Made by a program: the position numbers and the translations under genes
Part shown: piece by piece, positions 1 to 8,711 of the stretch
Numbering within the stretch: the stretch's first letter is position 1
How the letters are laid out: each line of letters starts with the position of its first letter
Source: Gemmatimonadota bacterium
Lineage (GTDB): Bacteria; Gemmatimonadota; Gemmatimonadetes; Longimicrobiales; Gaopeijiaceae
Length of the DNA: 64,000 bases
Assembly (NCBI GenBank): GCA_022822445.1
Contig: JAJEBR010000121.1
Coordinates: forward strand, 62,001-126,000
Direction of reading: 5' to 3'
The notes under the pieces: generated by a model
Database searches by the model: none
What the model was told of the DNA's origin: nothing
What the model saw: only the letters and a program-made list of their open reading frames with translations

Positions 1-254
1 TGCTGATGGGCCACCCGGCGGTGCAGCAGGTGGTCACCTTCGCGATGCCGCACCCGAAGCTGGGCGAGGAGGTCGCCGCGGCGGTGGTGCTGCGGGAGGG
101 GGCGGAGGCCGGCCCGGGCGAGGTGCGCGACTTCGCGGCGGAGCGGCTGGCCGGGTTCAAGGTGCCGCGCAAGGTGGTGATCCTGGACGAGATCCCGAAG
201 GGGCCGACTGGGAAGCTCCGCAGGATCGGGCTGGCGGAGCAGCTGGGGGTGTGA
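1..254 (+). CDS. Acyl-CoA synthetase (AMP-forming), C-terminal end, partial
   Basis: The reading frame is open from the left edge of the window (first full codon at base 3) and stops at 254, so only the last 80 or so residues are present. They match the small C-terminal domain of the adenylate-forming (ANL) superfamily. It opens with a [14 protein letters not shown] stretch and [10 protein letters not shown], and ends with KGPTGKLRR, whose lysine is the conserved catalytic lysine of the adenylation half-reaction. The enzyme would activate a carboxylic acid to an acyl-CoA with ATP in the cytoplasm. The substrate cannot be told because the acid-binding domain is outside the window. Its stop overlaps the GTG start of the next gene by four bases, so the two are probably one transcription unit. 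Confidence 0.9.
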   Translation, partial: LMGHPAVQQVVTFAMPHPKLGEEVAAAVVLREGAEAGPGEVRDFAAERLAGFKVPRKVVILDEIPKGPTGKLRRIGLAEQLGV

Positions 255-1237
255 AGGTCGCGATCTACGGGGCGGGCGCCACGGGCGGCTACCTCGGCGT
301 GAAGCTGGCGCTGGCGGGGGTGGACACCACGCTGATCGCGCGGGGACCGCACCTGGAGGCGATGCGGCGGGGCGGGGTGCGGCTGCTGATCGAGGGCGAG
401 GAGTTGGTGGCGCGGCCCTTCTGCACGGAGGATCCCGCCGAGGCCGGCCCGCAGGACTTCGTGATCGTCACGTTGAAGGCCCACTCGACCCCGGGCGTGG
501 TCGACGCGATGCAGCCGCTGCTCGGTCCTCACACGGCGGTGGTGACCGCGCAGAACGGGGTGCCGTGGTGGTACTTCCACGGGGTCGGCGGCGACCGGGA
601 GGGCACGCGCCTGGAGAGTGTCGACCCGGGCGGCCGCCAGTGGGACGGCATCGGGCCCGAGCGGGCGATCGGGTGCGTCGTCTACGTGGCGACCGAGATC
701 GCCGAGCCCGGGGTGATCCGCCACTCCTACGGCAACCGCTGCACGCTCGGAGAACCTTCGGGTGAGAAGACCGACCGGATCCGGGCGCTCAGCAAGGCGC
801 TGATCTCGGCCGGCGTGCGGGCGCCCGTCCGCAAGATCCGCCAGGAGATGTGGATCAAGCTGCTCGGCAACGTCTCCTTCAATCCCATCAGCGCGCTCAC
901 GCAGGCCACCCTGGACCGGGTCGCCACCGAGCCCGGCACGCGCGCCGTGGCCCGGGCGATGATGGAAGAGACGCGCGCGATCGCCGAGGCGCTGGGCGTG
1001 CGCATCCGCATCGACATCGGGCGGCGCATCGACGGCGCGGCCGAGGTGGGCGCCCACCGCACCTCGATGCTGCAGGACCTGGAGAAGGGCCGCCCGATGG
1101 AGATCGACGCGCTGGTCACCTCGGTGCAGGAGCTGGGGCGGCTGGTGGGGGTGCCGACGCCGACGATCGATGTGGTGCTGGCGCTTGTGCGGCAGCGGGC
1201 GGGGGTGGCGGGGCTCTATTCGGCCTGGACCGGATAG
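251..1237 (+). CDS. 2-dehydropantoate 2-reductase (ApbA/PanE family)
   Basis: This is a 328-residue NADPH-dependent reductase with a GTG start overlapping the upstream stop. The N-terminal Rossmann motif [10 protein letters not shown] lies at residues 7-16. The central [14 protein letters not shown] segment and the C-terminal [17 protein letters not shown] segment are the usual ApbA/PanE signatures. Canonical PanE reduces ketopantoate to pantoate in CoA synthesis. Here the N-terminal half carries an insertion containing PWWYFHG. The protein is also coupled to an acyl-CoA synthetase, so a paralogous 2-oxoacid reductase role is equally possible. Family assignment is firm; substrate is not. Confidence 0.82.
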   Translation: MKVAIYGAGATGGYLGVKLALAGVDTTLIARGPHLEAMRRGGVRLLIEGEELVARPFCTEDPAEAGPQDFVIVTLKAHSTPGVVDAMQPLLGPHTAVVTAQNGVPWWYFHGVGGDREGTRLESVDPGGRQWDGIGPERAIGCVVYVATEIAEPGVIRHSYGNRCTLGEPSGEKTDRIRALSKALISAGVRAPVRKIRQEMWIKLLGNVSFNPISALTQATLDRVATEPGTRAVARAMMEETRAIAEALGVRIRIDIGRRIDGAAEVGAHRTSMLQDLEKGRPMEIDALVTSVQELGRLVGVPTPTIDVVLALVRQRAGVAGLYSAWTG

Positions 1238-1270
1238 GCGCTCTCGGCGCCAGCGGGGATCGCCCACTGG

Positions 1271-1304
1271 TTGCCACGCACCGTGTTTCGGTGCGTGATG
1301 GCAA
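1271..1304. terminator. Hairpin between convergent genes (candidate bidirectional terminator)
   Basis: The inner arms CGCACCG (1277-1283) and CGGTGCG (1289-1295) are perfect, with a TGTTT loop. The outer arms TTGCCA (1271-1276) and TGGCAA (1299-1304) extend the stem across a three-base bulge. It lies between two genes that end towards each other. There is no long T-tract, so termination is an inference. Confidence 0.45.
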
Positions 1305-1338
1305 CGAATGGCCAAAACAGCGAGGTCTTTAACCGTAT

Positions 1339-1359
1339 GCGCACCGCTTTCTGGTGCGC
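1339..1359. terminator. Second hairpin in the same convergent gap
   Basis: Seven-base perfect arms GCGCACC (1339-1345) and GGTGCGC (1353-1359) flank a GCTTTCT loop. The stem shares the GCACC core with the hairpin 35 bases upstream, so the two may be copies of one palindromic element or a double terminator. Confidence 0.4.
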
Positions 1360-1464
1360 GCCATCGGAGAGCGGGCAAATCGACCGAAACATGTCCTCCG
1401 TGTACCCTTCTTCGTTGCTCCCAGTCGTCCCCGAGAAGTACGCGAGCGTCTTTGCCCGCGCCTT

Positions 1465-2988
1465 CTACCCCCCGAAAAGCGTCACCTGGAAGATCCTGCC
1501 CAGTATCAGGATCAGGCTCATCCCCGTGAAGACCACGATACTGATCCAGGTGAACGCCCGCGCGAAGGCCGACGGGTAGAAGTGCGGGTCGTCCTTCGGG
1601 ATCACCTTCAGGCAGTAATGGAAGTTCAGGCAGAAGATGACCGGCGCGACGAAGTACGCCAGCGCCGACGCCACCAGCACCAGGAACACCGGCCGCGGCA
1701 CTACCGCGATGAAGACCACCGCGGCCACCAGCGAGAAAAGCATCGTCATCCGGTAGATGTTGTACTCCGAGTACCAGCGGCTGCGGTGGATCGCGGTAAC
1801 CTGCTCCGCCGACGTCCCCGCCAGCGCCGCCGTCGGCCGGAAGAGGTTGCGGCAGCACGCCCCCACGATCCGCGGCCAGCCGTCGAAGTAGTTGAAGGCG
1901 GTCGAGAAGGTGGCGGCAAAGGCGCCCAGCATGAAGATCGTCATCATCCACGGGCCCACGCTCTCGGTGAAGATCCCCGCGATCTCACCCATCACCGCGC
2001 GGCCCTCGACGGGGTTCGGGTACAGCCACACCGCCGCCAGCAGCAGGAAGATCGTCGCGATGATGAACGACATCACATGGCCGAGCCGGAAGTCCCAGAG
2101 GCTGATTCGGAAGCAGCGGCGGCTGTATTCCACCGCGCGCTCGGGCAGGCGGCGCACATCGACCGTCAGGTCCGACATTTTCGGCGCGAAGGGGTCGAAT
2201 GACGGCGCCAGCCCCGCGGACTCCAGCCGGTCGCGGATCCGGGCCATCCCGGTGCGCTTCGCCTTGCCCCACTCCGACGCCTGCAGCGAGACGTCGATCC
2301 CGGTCGGCAAGAGCCCCAGGAATCCGGCGATCACCAGCCACGACCCCGGCGGCGCGTCAAGTAGCAGGAAGTGCTCGAGCTCCCCGATCGGCGCGGGCCG
2401 GACGAAGTACACCACCACCGCCGACACGAAGAGCAGGCCGCCCGCAATCTTGGCCCCCGCCTCCAGCGCGGCGTAGCGGCCCCACAGCAGGATGACCACC
2501 GACAGCACGCCCAGGAACGCCCCCCATCCCCATAGCGGCACCGGCAGCCCCATCTGCGCCGAGAACAGGTAGTACATCACCGCGGCCGCCGCGATCAGGC
2601 GCCCCGCCTGCCCCACCGCGCACTGCACCAGCGTGGTCACCAGCACATACCACACCGGCAGCTTCTTCCACGCCGTCGCGTAGGCCGCCATCAGGCTCTT
2701 GCCCGTCGCGTTGGTGAACCGGAAGGCCAGCTCGAAGCCGTAGTACTTGAAGACGTACGCCAGCAGGATGCACCACAGCAGCGCGAACTCGAAGCGCCCG
2801 CCCGCCGTCGGCGCCGTGACCAGGTGGCTGGTGCCGATCCCCGTCATCATGAGGATCATCCCGGGCCCGAACTGGCGCAGCAGGCCGCGCGGGCTCATGT
2901 CGGGGATCTTCAGGTCGTCGAAGGTGGGGGCGTGCCCTGATTCGCCGTCTCGCGCGCGGCGTTCGGGACCGGGTGGTGAGTCGGACAC
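1465..2988 (-). CDS. Nramp-related integral membrane transporter, atypical
   Basis: This is a 507-residue protein with a GTG start at 2988, a short hydrophilic N-terminus and about eleven hydrophobic helices. The opening FGPGMILMMTGIGTSH and the helix with GAFAATFSTAFNY resemble helices 1 and 6 of the Nramp/MntH divalent-metal transporters. The DPGN metal-binding motif of helix 1 is replaced (GIGTSH) and the MPH-type motif of helix 6 is absent, so transport of Mn/Fe cannot be assumed. A hydrophilic insert of about 60 residues (around residues 240-300) interrupts the middle. It starts 10 bases after the upstream TonB-like lipoprotein gene on the same strand and may be co-transcribed with the two lipoproteins. 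Confident as a membrane carrier of the Nramp-like fold; substrate unknown. Confidence 0.7.
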   Translation of the reverse strand: MSDSPPGPERRARDGESGHAPTFDDLKIPDMSPRGLLRQFGPGMILMMTGIGTSHLVTAPTAGGRFEFALLWCILLAYVFKYYGFELAFRFTNATGKSLMAAYATAWKKLPVWYVLVTTLVQCAVGQAGRLIAAAAVMYYLFSAQMGLPVPLWGWGAFLGVLSVVILLWGRYAALEAGAKIAGGLLFVSAVVVYFVRPAPIGELEHFLLLDAPPGSWLVIAGFLGLLPTGIDVSLQASEWGKAKRTGMARIRDRLESAGLAPSFDPFAPKMSDLTVDVRRLPERAVEYSRRCFRISLWDFRLGHVMSFIIATIFLLLAAVWLYPNPVEGRAVMGEIAGIFTESVGPWMMTIFMLGAFAATFSTAFNYFDGWPRIVGACCRNLFRPTAALAGTSAEQVTAIHRSRWYSEYNIYRMTMLFSLVAAVVFIAVVPRPVFLVLVASALAYFVAPVIFCLNFHYCLKVIPKDDPHFYPSAFARAFTWISIVVFTGMSLILILGRIFQVTLFGG

Positions 2989-2998
2989 GGGGCCGCGC

Positions 2999-3451
2999 CT
3001 ACCGCGCTACGAAGTTGATAGGCATTTCGATCCAGAGTGCAACCGTCTGGTCCCTGTTTTGCGCTGGAGCGAACCTGGCGACTCTGACTATCCTGAGCGC
3101 CGCCGAATCCTGCGCTGCGGAACTGGAACTCCGTCGTACCAGCTCGGCCGCCACGCACCCTTCCTCGCTGATCAGAGCATGGACCAACGTGGTACCCCCG
3201 ATCCCGAGCGCCCTGAGATCTGGAGGATACTCACGCCGCATGGCGCGACGGAATTCCACCTCATTGATCAGACGGGGAGGATCGGTGTGCACCACCTCCC
3301 GCGGAGCCTGTGAAGTATCTGCGGAGTCCGACTCGCGCACCTCGTCGAGTGGCTGCCGGGCATCGATGCACTCCGGCGCGACGGCCCACGACCGCGTAGC
3401 GCAGGCGATGCAGGTCAACGCCAACGTCCCCGCCAGGATGACTTGTTTCAT
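2999..3451 (-). CDS. TonB C-terminal domain lipoprotein (copy 2 of tandem pair)
   Basis: This 150-residue exported protein has a signal sequence ending in the lipobox-like LTCIAC, which suggests a lipid-anchored protein. Residues 65-150 form a TonB C-terminal domain: REYPPDLR, GIGGTTLVHALISEEG, then DSAALRIVRVARFAPA and a terminal WIEMPINF. Classical TonB carries an N-terminal membrane helix and a proline-rich spacer to reach ExbB/D. Both are missing here, so energy transduction is doubtful. The start codon overlaps the stop of its paralogue by four bases (ATGA), showing translational coupling. It probably arose by tandem duplication. Confidence 0.8.
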   Translation of the reverse strand: MKQVILAGTLALTCIACATRSWAVAPECIDARQPLDEVRESDSADTSQAPREVVHTDPPRLINEVEFRRAMRREYPPDLRALGIGGTTLVHALISEEGCVAAELVRRSSSSAAQDSAALRIVRVARFAPAQNRDQTVALWIEMPINFVAR

Positions 3452-3891
3452 CCGGCTTGCTCCCGCCCTGTCCCATAGGTTCGCGCAACCTGTCGCGCCG
3501 CGAAAGTGATTTCCATCGTGACCCAGAGTGCAATCTTCCTGTCCTGGTTTATCGCGGGGCTGAATCTGGCGACCTGGACCACCTCGAGGGCAGCGTCGTC
3601 GAGTTCCTTGTGGCCGGAACTCCTGGACACTCTCTGGTTCCGAACGATCCCCTCCTCGTCAATGAAGACATGAACGACCGTAGTCCCACCGATCAGGCGC
3701 TCCTTGAGCAGCGGAGGGTATTCCCGCTGCAGGGCACGGTTCAGATCCTCCGGGTTGAGAAGTTCCGGGGCCACGGGGTCGCCCGCGACTCCGGGGGACT
3801 CCTGGCCGTCTGCCGACACGTCCAATTGCGGCCGACCGGCGCAGCCGAAGCCCGTCAATGCCAGCACAACCGCCAGTATCGCTCGTTTCAT
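3448..3891 (-). CDS. TonB C-terminal domain lipoprotein (copy 1 of tandem pair)
   Basis: This is a 147-residue paralogue of the following gene. I chose the ATG at 3891 because it gives a compact signal peptide, MKRAILAVVLALTGFGC, with a lipobox cysteine. The same frame stays open upstream but is not protein-like there. The TonB-C core is evident in REYPPLLKERLIGGTTVV, IDEEGIVRNQRVSRSSG, LDDAALEVVQVARFSPA and WVTMEITF. Two similar lipid-anchored TonB-C domains followed by a carrier suggest a periplasmic accessory unit for an outer-membrane or inner-membrane transport step. This is an inference from position. Confidence 0.78.
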   Translation of the reverse strand: MKRAILAVVLALTGFGCAGRPQLDVSADGQESPGVAGDPVAPELLNPEDLNRALQREYPPLLKERLIGGTTVVHVFIDEEGIVRNQRVSRSSGHKELDDAALEVVQVARFSPAINQDRKIALWVTMEITFAARQVARTYGTGREQAG

Positions 3892-4059
3892 CCGACCTGT
3901 TCCTGTCGAGTCCCGCCGACCCCGCGACCAATGCCGCGCCGGCACGTTCATGCTGGAGGCCGAGGGACACCATCGCAAGTCGAAGCACCGGGTGAGAGGT
4001 GGCAGGCCACGCTCGCTCCAGCAGTCAGTGGATGAACCCGCATGAGCACCGACCTTGAA

Positions 4060-4098
4060 TGGAGTCACCCCATGAAGTAATGTAGTAAGGACTCCTTG
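4060..4098. promoter_or_regulatory. Weak copy of the 21-bp-phased tandem dyad
   Basis: Boxes at 4060-4077 and 4081-4098 (second begins TGTAGTA and ends CTCCTTG) have the same 18-bp length and 21-bp spacing as the stronger sites elsewhere in this window, but match the consensus poorly. They lie 22 bases upstream of the antitoxin start. The match may be fortuitous. Confidence 0.3.
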
Positions 4099-4120
4099 TT
4101 TCACGGAAAGGACGACGCCA

Positions 4121-4345
4121 ATGCTCGCCAAACTGACCTCCAAGAACCAGTTGACCCTGCCCAAGGCGGTCATCTCGGACTTCGGCGGGACGGAGTACTT
4201 CGACGTGACCAGTGAGAACGGCCGGATCGTGCTGACGCCGGTGCGTGTCGTCCGGGCCGATGCCGTCCGGGCCAGGCTCGCCGAGGTCGGGATCACGGAA
4301 GCCGATGTGGCGGATGCCGTGGCCTGGGCCCGCCGGGGCGAATGA
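4121..4345 (+). CDS. AbrB/MazE-type antitoxin
   Basis: This is a 74-residue protein with a swapped-hairpin AbrB DNA-binding fold. MLAKLTSKNQLTLPKAV at the N-terminus is the typical SpoVT/AbrB strand-turn-strand. The ending WARRGE is common in VapB-like antitoxins. A purine-rich GGAAAGGA ribosome-binding site precedes the ATG. The partner toxin gene begins 25 bases downstream. As in other modules it should neutralise the PIN nuclease and repress its own promoter. Confidence 0.82.
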   Translation: MLAKLTSKNQLTLPKAVISDFGGTEYFDVTSENGRIVLTPVRVVRADAVRARLAEVGITEADVADAVAWARRGE

Positions 4346-4370
4346 ACCGCTTCTGACGATCCGGCCACGA

Positions 4371-4832
4371 ATGGTCCACTCCCGCCAGGTCGGCCCGGAG
4401 CCCAGGGGCACGAACCCTCGCCGCTGGGTCCTCGACACCAATGTCGTTCTGTCAGCCCTTCTCTTCCCCTCCGGCAGGCTCACCTGGTTGCGGGACGCCT
4501 GGCGGTCAGGGGCGACAGTGCCGCTGGCGAGCGGGGAAACCACCACCGAACTGATCCGGGTGCTCCACTATCCCCGCTTCGGACTTGCGCCGGGCGAACA
4601 GGAGGATCTGCTCGCAGACTACCTGCCCTATTGCGAGTCGGTCGTCGTCTCCGGGGCGGTCGTCACGCCTGAGTGCCGGGACCCCCGGGACCGTCCGTTT
4701 CTGGAGCTGGCCCTCGCCGGCGAAGCGGACGCCCTCGTGACCGGGGACAAGGACCTCCTCGCGCTGGCCGACGCGTTCGCGATCCCGATCATCTCCCCCA
4801 CCGTCGCCCTTGCCAGCCGCCCCACCCGATGA
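4371..4832 (+). CDS. PIN-domain ribonuclease toxin (COG1569-like)
   Basis: This is a 153-residue PIN protein; the ATG at 4371 follows the antitoxin stop by 25 bases. The acidic residues of the active site are visible: VLDTNVVLSALLF (first Asp), the TTELIRVL glutamate, and the C-terminal pair in CRDPRDRPFLELAL and ALVTGDKDLL. PIN toxins cut RNA, often tRNA, in the cytoplasm. The downstream oxidoreductase starts only 40 bases later, but that is likely a separate unit. Confidence 0.83.
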   Translation: MVHSRQVGPEPRGTNPRRWVLDTNVVLSALLFPSGRLTWLRDAWRSGATVPLASGETTTELIRVLHYPRFGLAPGEQEDLLADYLPYCESVVVSGAVVTPECRDPRDRPFLELALAGEADALVTGDKDLLALADAFAIPIISPTVALASRPTR

Positions 4833-4872
4833 TTATTTCGTGACGGCCATTCAACGGGCTAGATTCGACGCC

Positions 4873-6720
4873 ATGAAACCGACCGACACCCGGAACCCCG
4901 ACCACTACCACCGCGTGGTCGACTGCCAGTGGGGATGTCCTGCGCACACGAACGTGCCGGAGTACATCCGCCTGATCGCCAACGGGCAGTACACGGAGTC
5001 GTACCTGCTGAACCGCAAGTCGAACATCTTCCCGGGAATTCTGGGGCGTACATGCGACCGTCCCTGCGAGCCGGTGTGCCGCCGGGTGAGGCTGGACGGG
5101 GAGCCGGTGGCAATTTGTCGCCTGAAGCGGGTCGCTTCCGACCTGCGCGACGACATCACCGGTTATCTCCCGACGATTCCGGAGGAGAAGAACGGGAAGC
5201 GGATCGCCTGCATCGGCGCGGGCTGCGCGTCGCTCACGGTTGCCAACGACCTGCTGCCGCTCGGGTACGAGGTCACGATCTTCGAGAAGCTGGCCAAGCC
5301 CGGCGGGCTGATGTGGACGAACATCCCCGAGTTCCGGCTGCCGGCCGAGGTCCTCTGGGAGGAGATCGACTACATCCTCGACATGGGGGTGGACCTGCGG
5401 CTGAACCACCCCATCGACAGCCTGGCGGCGCTGCTGGAGGAGGACTACGACGCGTTCTTCATCGGCTCGGGGGCGCCGAAGGGCAAGGAGCTGAACATTC
5501 CCGGGCGTTGGGACGCCGACCGCATCCACATCGGGATCGAGTGGCTGGAGTCGGTCCGCTTCGGGCACATCGACAGCTGCGGGGACCGGGTGCTGGTGAT
5601 CGGCGTGGGGAACACGGCCATGGACTGCTGCCGCACCGCGCAGCGCCTCGGCGCCAGCGACGTCAAGGTGATGGCGCGCAAGACCAAGCCGCACTTCAAG
5701 GCGTCGCCGTGGGAGCTGGAGGACGCGATCGAGGAGCAGGTGGAGATTCTGGAGAACCATTCGCCGTCGCGGTTCATAGTCGAGGACGGAAAGGTGAAGG
5801 GGATGGAGTTCGACCTGGTCACCTGGCATCCGGGCGAGAACGGGCGGCTGAAGGCGGAGGTCCACGGCAGCAAGGTGATCGAGTGCGACGAGGTGATCCT
5901 CGCGATCGGGCAGGACACGGCATTCCCGTGGATCGAGCGCGACATCGGGATCGACTTCAACGACTGGGACATGCCGATTGTCGACAAGACAACGTTCATG
6001 ACGTCGGTGCCCGGCGTCTTCATGGGAGGCGATGCGGCGTGGGGCCCCGAGAACATCATCTGGGGGGTTGAGCACGGCCATCAGGCGGCGATCTCGATCC
6101 ACGCCTGGTGCGAGGGCCGCCCGCTCACCGACCGGCCGCCGCAGGAGATGAACCTGATCAGCCAGAAGATGGGGCTGCACGAGTGGTCGTACTCGAACGA
6201 CTACGACGAGGCCCAGCGCGTGAAGATGCGCCACGTCGACCTGCAGGAACGCTTCAAGCGGCTCGACATCGAGGTCGAGGAGGGCTTCGACATCGAGCAG
6301 ACGCTCACCGAGGTGGAGCGTTGCCTGAACTGCGACATCCAGACCGAGTTCGAAGCGCATCTGTGTATCGAGTGCGACGCGTGCATCGACATCTGCCCGC
6401 TGGACTGTCTCACGATCACCCACAACGGGCCCGAGGAGGAACTGACCCGGCGTCTGACGGCGCCGCTGCTGAACTACCCGGAAGAGCCCCTGTTCATCTC
6501 GGAGGATCTCCCGCAGACCGGGCGGATCATGGTCAAGGACGAGGACCTTTGCATTCACTGCGGACTCTGCGCCGAGCGGTGCCCGACGGCGGCGTGGGAC
6601 ATGCGCCAGTCGGATCTTCTGGTGCCTTATGCGGGGCTGTCGGCGGGCGACTCCCACCCGAGTCCGCTTTCGGTGGTCCTCGGGAGTCCGGTGGTGCTGG
6701 CGGGGGCTGAGATCGGCTGA
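4873..6720 (+). CDS. FAD/NAD(P)-binding oxidoreductase with N- and C-terminal 4Fe-4S domains
   Basis: From the ATG at 4873 the protein has 615 residues (an in-frame ATG at 4810 overlaps the toxin gene and is less likely). It begins with a GltD/Fer4_20-like cysteine domain (CQWGC near 19, TCDRPCEPVC near 60-70). A nucleotide-binding half follows, with GAGCAS near 115 and a second dinucleotide motif GVGNTAMD near 245, as in the small subunit of glutamate synthase. The C-terminus adds two ferredoxin-like clusters (CIECDACIDICPLDC near 500 and CIHCGLCAERCP near 560). The stop overlaps the next start by one base (TGATG). I infer that it passes electrons between the oxidoreductase encoded downstream and NAD(P)H. 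Confidence 0.88.
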   Translation: MKPTDTRNPDHYHRVVDCQWGCPAHTNVPEYIRLIANGQYTESYLLNRKSNIFPGILGRTCDRPCEPVCRRVRLDGEPVAICRLKRVASDLRDDITGYLPTIPEEKNGKRIACIGAGCASLTVANDLLPLGYEVTIFEKLAKPGGLMWTNIPEFRLPAEVLWEEIDYILDMGVDLRLNHPIDSLAALLEEDYDAFFIGSGAPKGKELNIPGRWDADRIHIGIEWLESVRFGHIDSCGDRVLVIGVGNTAMDCCRTAQRLGASDVKVMARKTKPHFKASPWELEDAIEEQVEILENHSPSRFIVEDGKVKGMEFDLVTWHPGENGRLKAEVHGSKVIECDEVILAIGQDTAFPWIERDIGIDFNDWDMPIVDKTTFMTSVPGVFMGGDAAWGPENIIWGVEHGHQAAISIHAWCEGRPLTDRPPQEMNLISQKMGLHEWSYSNDYDEAQRVKMRHVDLQERFKRLDIEVEEGFDIEQTLTEVERCLNCDIQTEFEAHLCIECDACIDICPLDCLTITHNGPEEELTRRLTAPLLNYPEEPLFISEDLPQTGRIMVKDEDLCIHCGLCAERCPTAAWDMRQSDLLVPYAGLSAGDSHPSPLSVVLGSPVVLAGAEIG

Positions 6721-8711
6721 TGGCGGATTCGGTCCCCGGCGCTTCCGGGGCTGCACCAGGCGGGCCTGCGAGCGCGAAGGCGACGGCTGCGCGTCCCGGG
6801 GAGGTTCCCGCGAGCGCGATCACTTCTGCCGCACGTCCCGAGGACATCCCCGCGAGCCCCAACGGCGGCCCTCCCGCGTCGCGGATCAACGACCTCGCCT
6901 TCAAGATCGGCACCGTGAACGGGACCGGGTCGGCGAGCGCGAACGGGCTGCTCAGGCGAGCCATCTTCCGCATGGGGATCCCCGTGTCGGGGAAGAACCT
7001 CTTCCCGTCGAACATCCAGGGGCTGCCGACCTGGTACGAGATCCGGGCCAACGCCCGCGGCCACACCGCGCGCACCGCCCGCTTCGACATGGTGGTCGCG
7101 ATGAATCCGGCCACCTACAAGCGCGACATCGAGGAGGTCGCCACCGGCGGCTGGGTCATGCACGACTCGAGCTGGCCGCTGCCGCGCGGCCTGGACCGCG
7201 ACGACGTGACCTTCCTCGGCATCCCGCTCGCGAAGATGACGGTGGACAACTTCCAGGGATCGCGCGTCCGCATCCTGATGAAGAACATCTGCTACGTGGG
7301 TGCGCTGGCGGCGCTGCTGGACATCGACATGGAGATCGTGCGAGGGCTGCTCAAGGAGACCTTCGCGGCCAAGGCGAAGCTGCTCGACGCAAACTACCTG
7401 GCGATCGACCTGGGCTACGACTACGCGAAGAAGCACTTCGACTGCCCGCTGCCGGTCCGCCTGGAGCCGATGGAGGGCAACGAGGACTCGATCGTGATCG
7501 ACGGGAACACGGCCGCGGCGCTGGGGTGCGTCTACGCGGGCGCGACGGTCGCCGCCTGGTACCCCATCACGCCGTCCACCTCGCTGGTCGACGCCTTCAC
7601 CGCCTTCTGCCACCAGTTCCGCAAGGACCCCGAGACGGGGAAGAACCGCTTCGCGATCATCCAGGCCGAGGACGAGCTGGCGGCCGCGGGGATGGTGATC
7701 GGGGCCGCGTGGGCGGGGGCCCGCGCCTTCACCTCGACGAGTGGGGCCGGGCTGTCGCTGATGAGCGAATTCATCGGGCTGGCCTACTACGCGGAGGTGC
7801 CGTCGGTGTTCTTCGACGTGCAGCGGGTGGGGCCGTCGACGGGGATGCCGACGCGGACGCAGCAGGGCGACATCCAGTTCGCGGCGTACGCGTCGCACGG
7901 GGACACGCGGCACATCGTCATCTTCCCCGCGAATCCGCACGAGTGCTTCGAGATGGCCGTGGAGGCCTTCGACCTGGCGGAGCGATTCCAGACGCCGGTC
8001 TTCGTGCTCACGGATCTGGACATCGGGATGAACGACTGGGTCGTACCGAAGCTCGAATGGGACGATTCCTATCGGCCGGACCGCGGCAAGGTGCTGACCG
8101 CGGAGGAGCTGGAGGCGGCAACGGGGCCGTTCCACCGGTATCTCGACGTTGACGGCGACGGCATCCCCTGGCGGACGCTGCCCGGCGTGCACCCCAAGGG
8201 CGCCTACCTGACGCGCGGCTCGGGCCACGACCGGTACGGCAACTACACCGAGGACTCGGAGCCGTACGCGGACGTGCTGGCGCGCGTGGGGCGGAAGATC
8301 GACGGGGCGGCGCCGCATCTGCCCGCGCCCGAGGTACGGCTCGCAGAGGGCGCGAAGATCGGGCTGGTGACGATCGGAGGGTGCCGCGGCGCGGTGCTGG
8401 AGGCGGTGGACGAGCTGGCGGAGCGCGGGATCGCGGCCAACTACATGCGCGTTCGGGCCTTCCCGTTCCACCCTGAGGTGGAGCCGTTCCTGGCCGGGAA
8501 TGACGTCAACTTCGCAGTCGAGCAGAACCGGGACGGGCAGCTCAGGAAGCTGCTGATCGCGGAGACGGGAGCCGCGAAGGAGTCGCTGGTGTCGATCCTG
8601 TACTACGGGGGATATCCGATGAGCTGTCACCATGTGATGGACGGACTGGCGACCCATACGGACATCGGAACGTCCGACGCGGCCGCCCACCCCGCCGGAG
8701 CCGCCCCATGA
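6720..8711 (+). CDS. korA: 2-oxoacid:acceptor oxidoreductase, fused gamma-alpha subunit
   Basis: This 663-residue protein has a low-complexity Ala/Pro-rich N-terminus, a gamma-type domain (about 55-230, with GTGSASANGLL and IPVSGKNLFPSN) and an alpha domain carrying the YPITPSTS motif near residue 280. This arrangement is that of KorA of 2-oxoglutarate:ferredoxin oxidoreductase. The enzyme decarboxylates a 2-oxoacid with CoA to acyl-CoA, passing two electrons to an iron-sulfur acceptor. Its stop overlaps the korB start (ATGA), so all three genes of the operon are translationally coupled. Substrate (2-oxoglutarate or a branched-chain 2-oxoacid) is not fixed by the motifs I can see. Confidence 0.88.
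   Translation: MADSVPGASGAAPGGPASAKATAARPGEVPASAITSAARPEDIPASPNGGPPASRINDLAFKIGTVNGTGSASANGLLRRAIFRMGIPVSGKNLFPSNIQGLPTWYEIRANARGHTARTARFDMVVAMNPATYKRDIEEVATGGWVMHDSSWPLPRGLDRDDVTFLGIPLAKMTVDNFQGSRVRILMKNICYVGALAALLDIDMEIVRGLLKETFAAKAKLLDANYLAIDLGYDYAKKHFDCPLPVRLEPMEGNEDSIVIDGNTAAALGCVYAGATVAAWYPITPSTSLVDAFTAFCHQFRKDPETGKNRFAIIQAEDELAAAGMVIGAAWAGARAFTSTSGAGLSLMSEFIGLAYYAEVPSVFFDVQRVGPSTGMPTRTQQGDIQFAAYASHGDTRHIVIFPANPHECFEMAVEAFDLAERFQTPVFVLTDLDIGMNDWVVPKLEWDDSYRPDRGKVLTAEELEAATGPFHRYLDVDGDGIPWRTLPGVHPKGAYLTRGSGHDRYGNYTEDSEPYADVLARVGRKIDGAAPHLPAPEVRLAEGAKIGLVTIGGCRGAVLEAVDELAERGIAANYMRVRAFPFHPEVEPFLAGNDVNFAVEQNRDGQLRKLLIAETGAAKESLVSILYYGGYPMSCHHVMDGLATHTDIGTSDAAAHPAGAAP

Noticed and set aside
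4789-8690. Long minus-strand frames (655 and 687 residues) opposite the oxidoreductase operon
   Set aside because: Repetitive Arg/Leu/His/Asp composition with no motif; the plus-strand operon is unmistakable.
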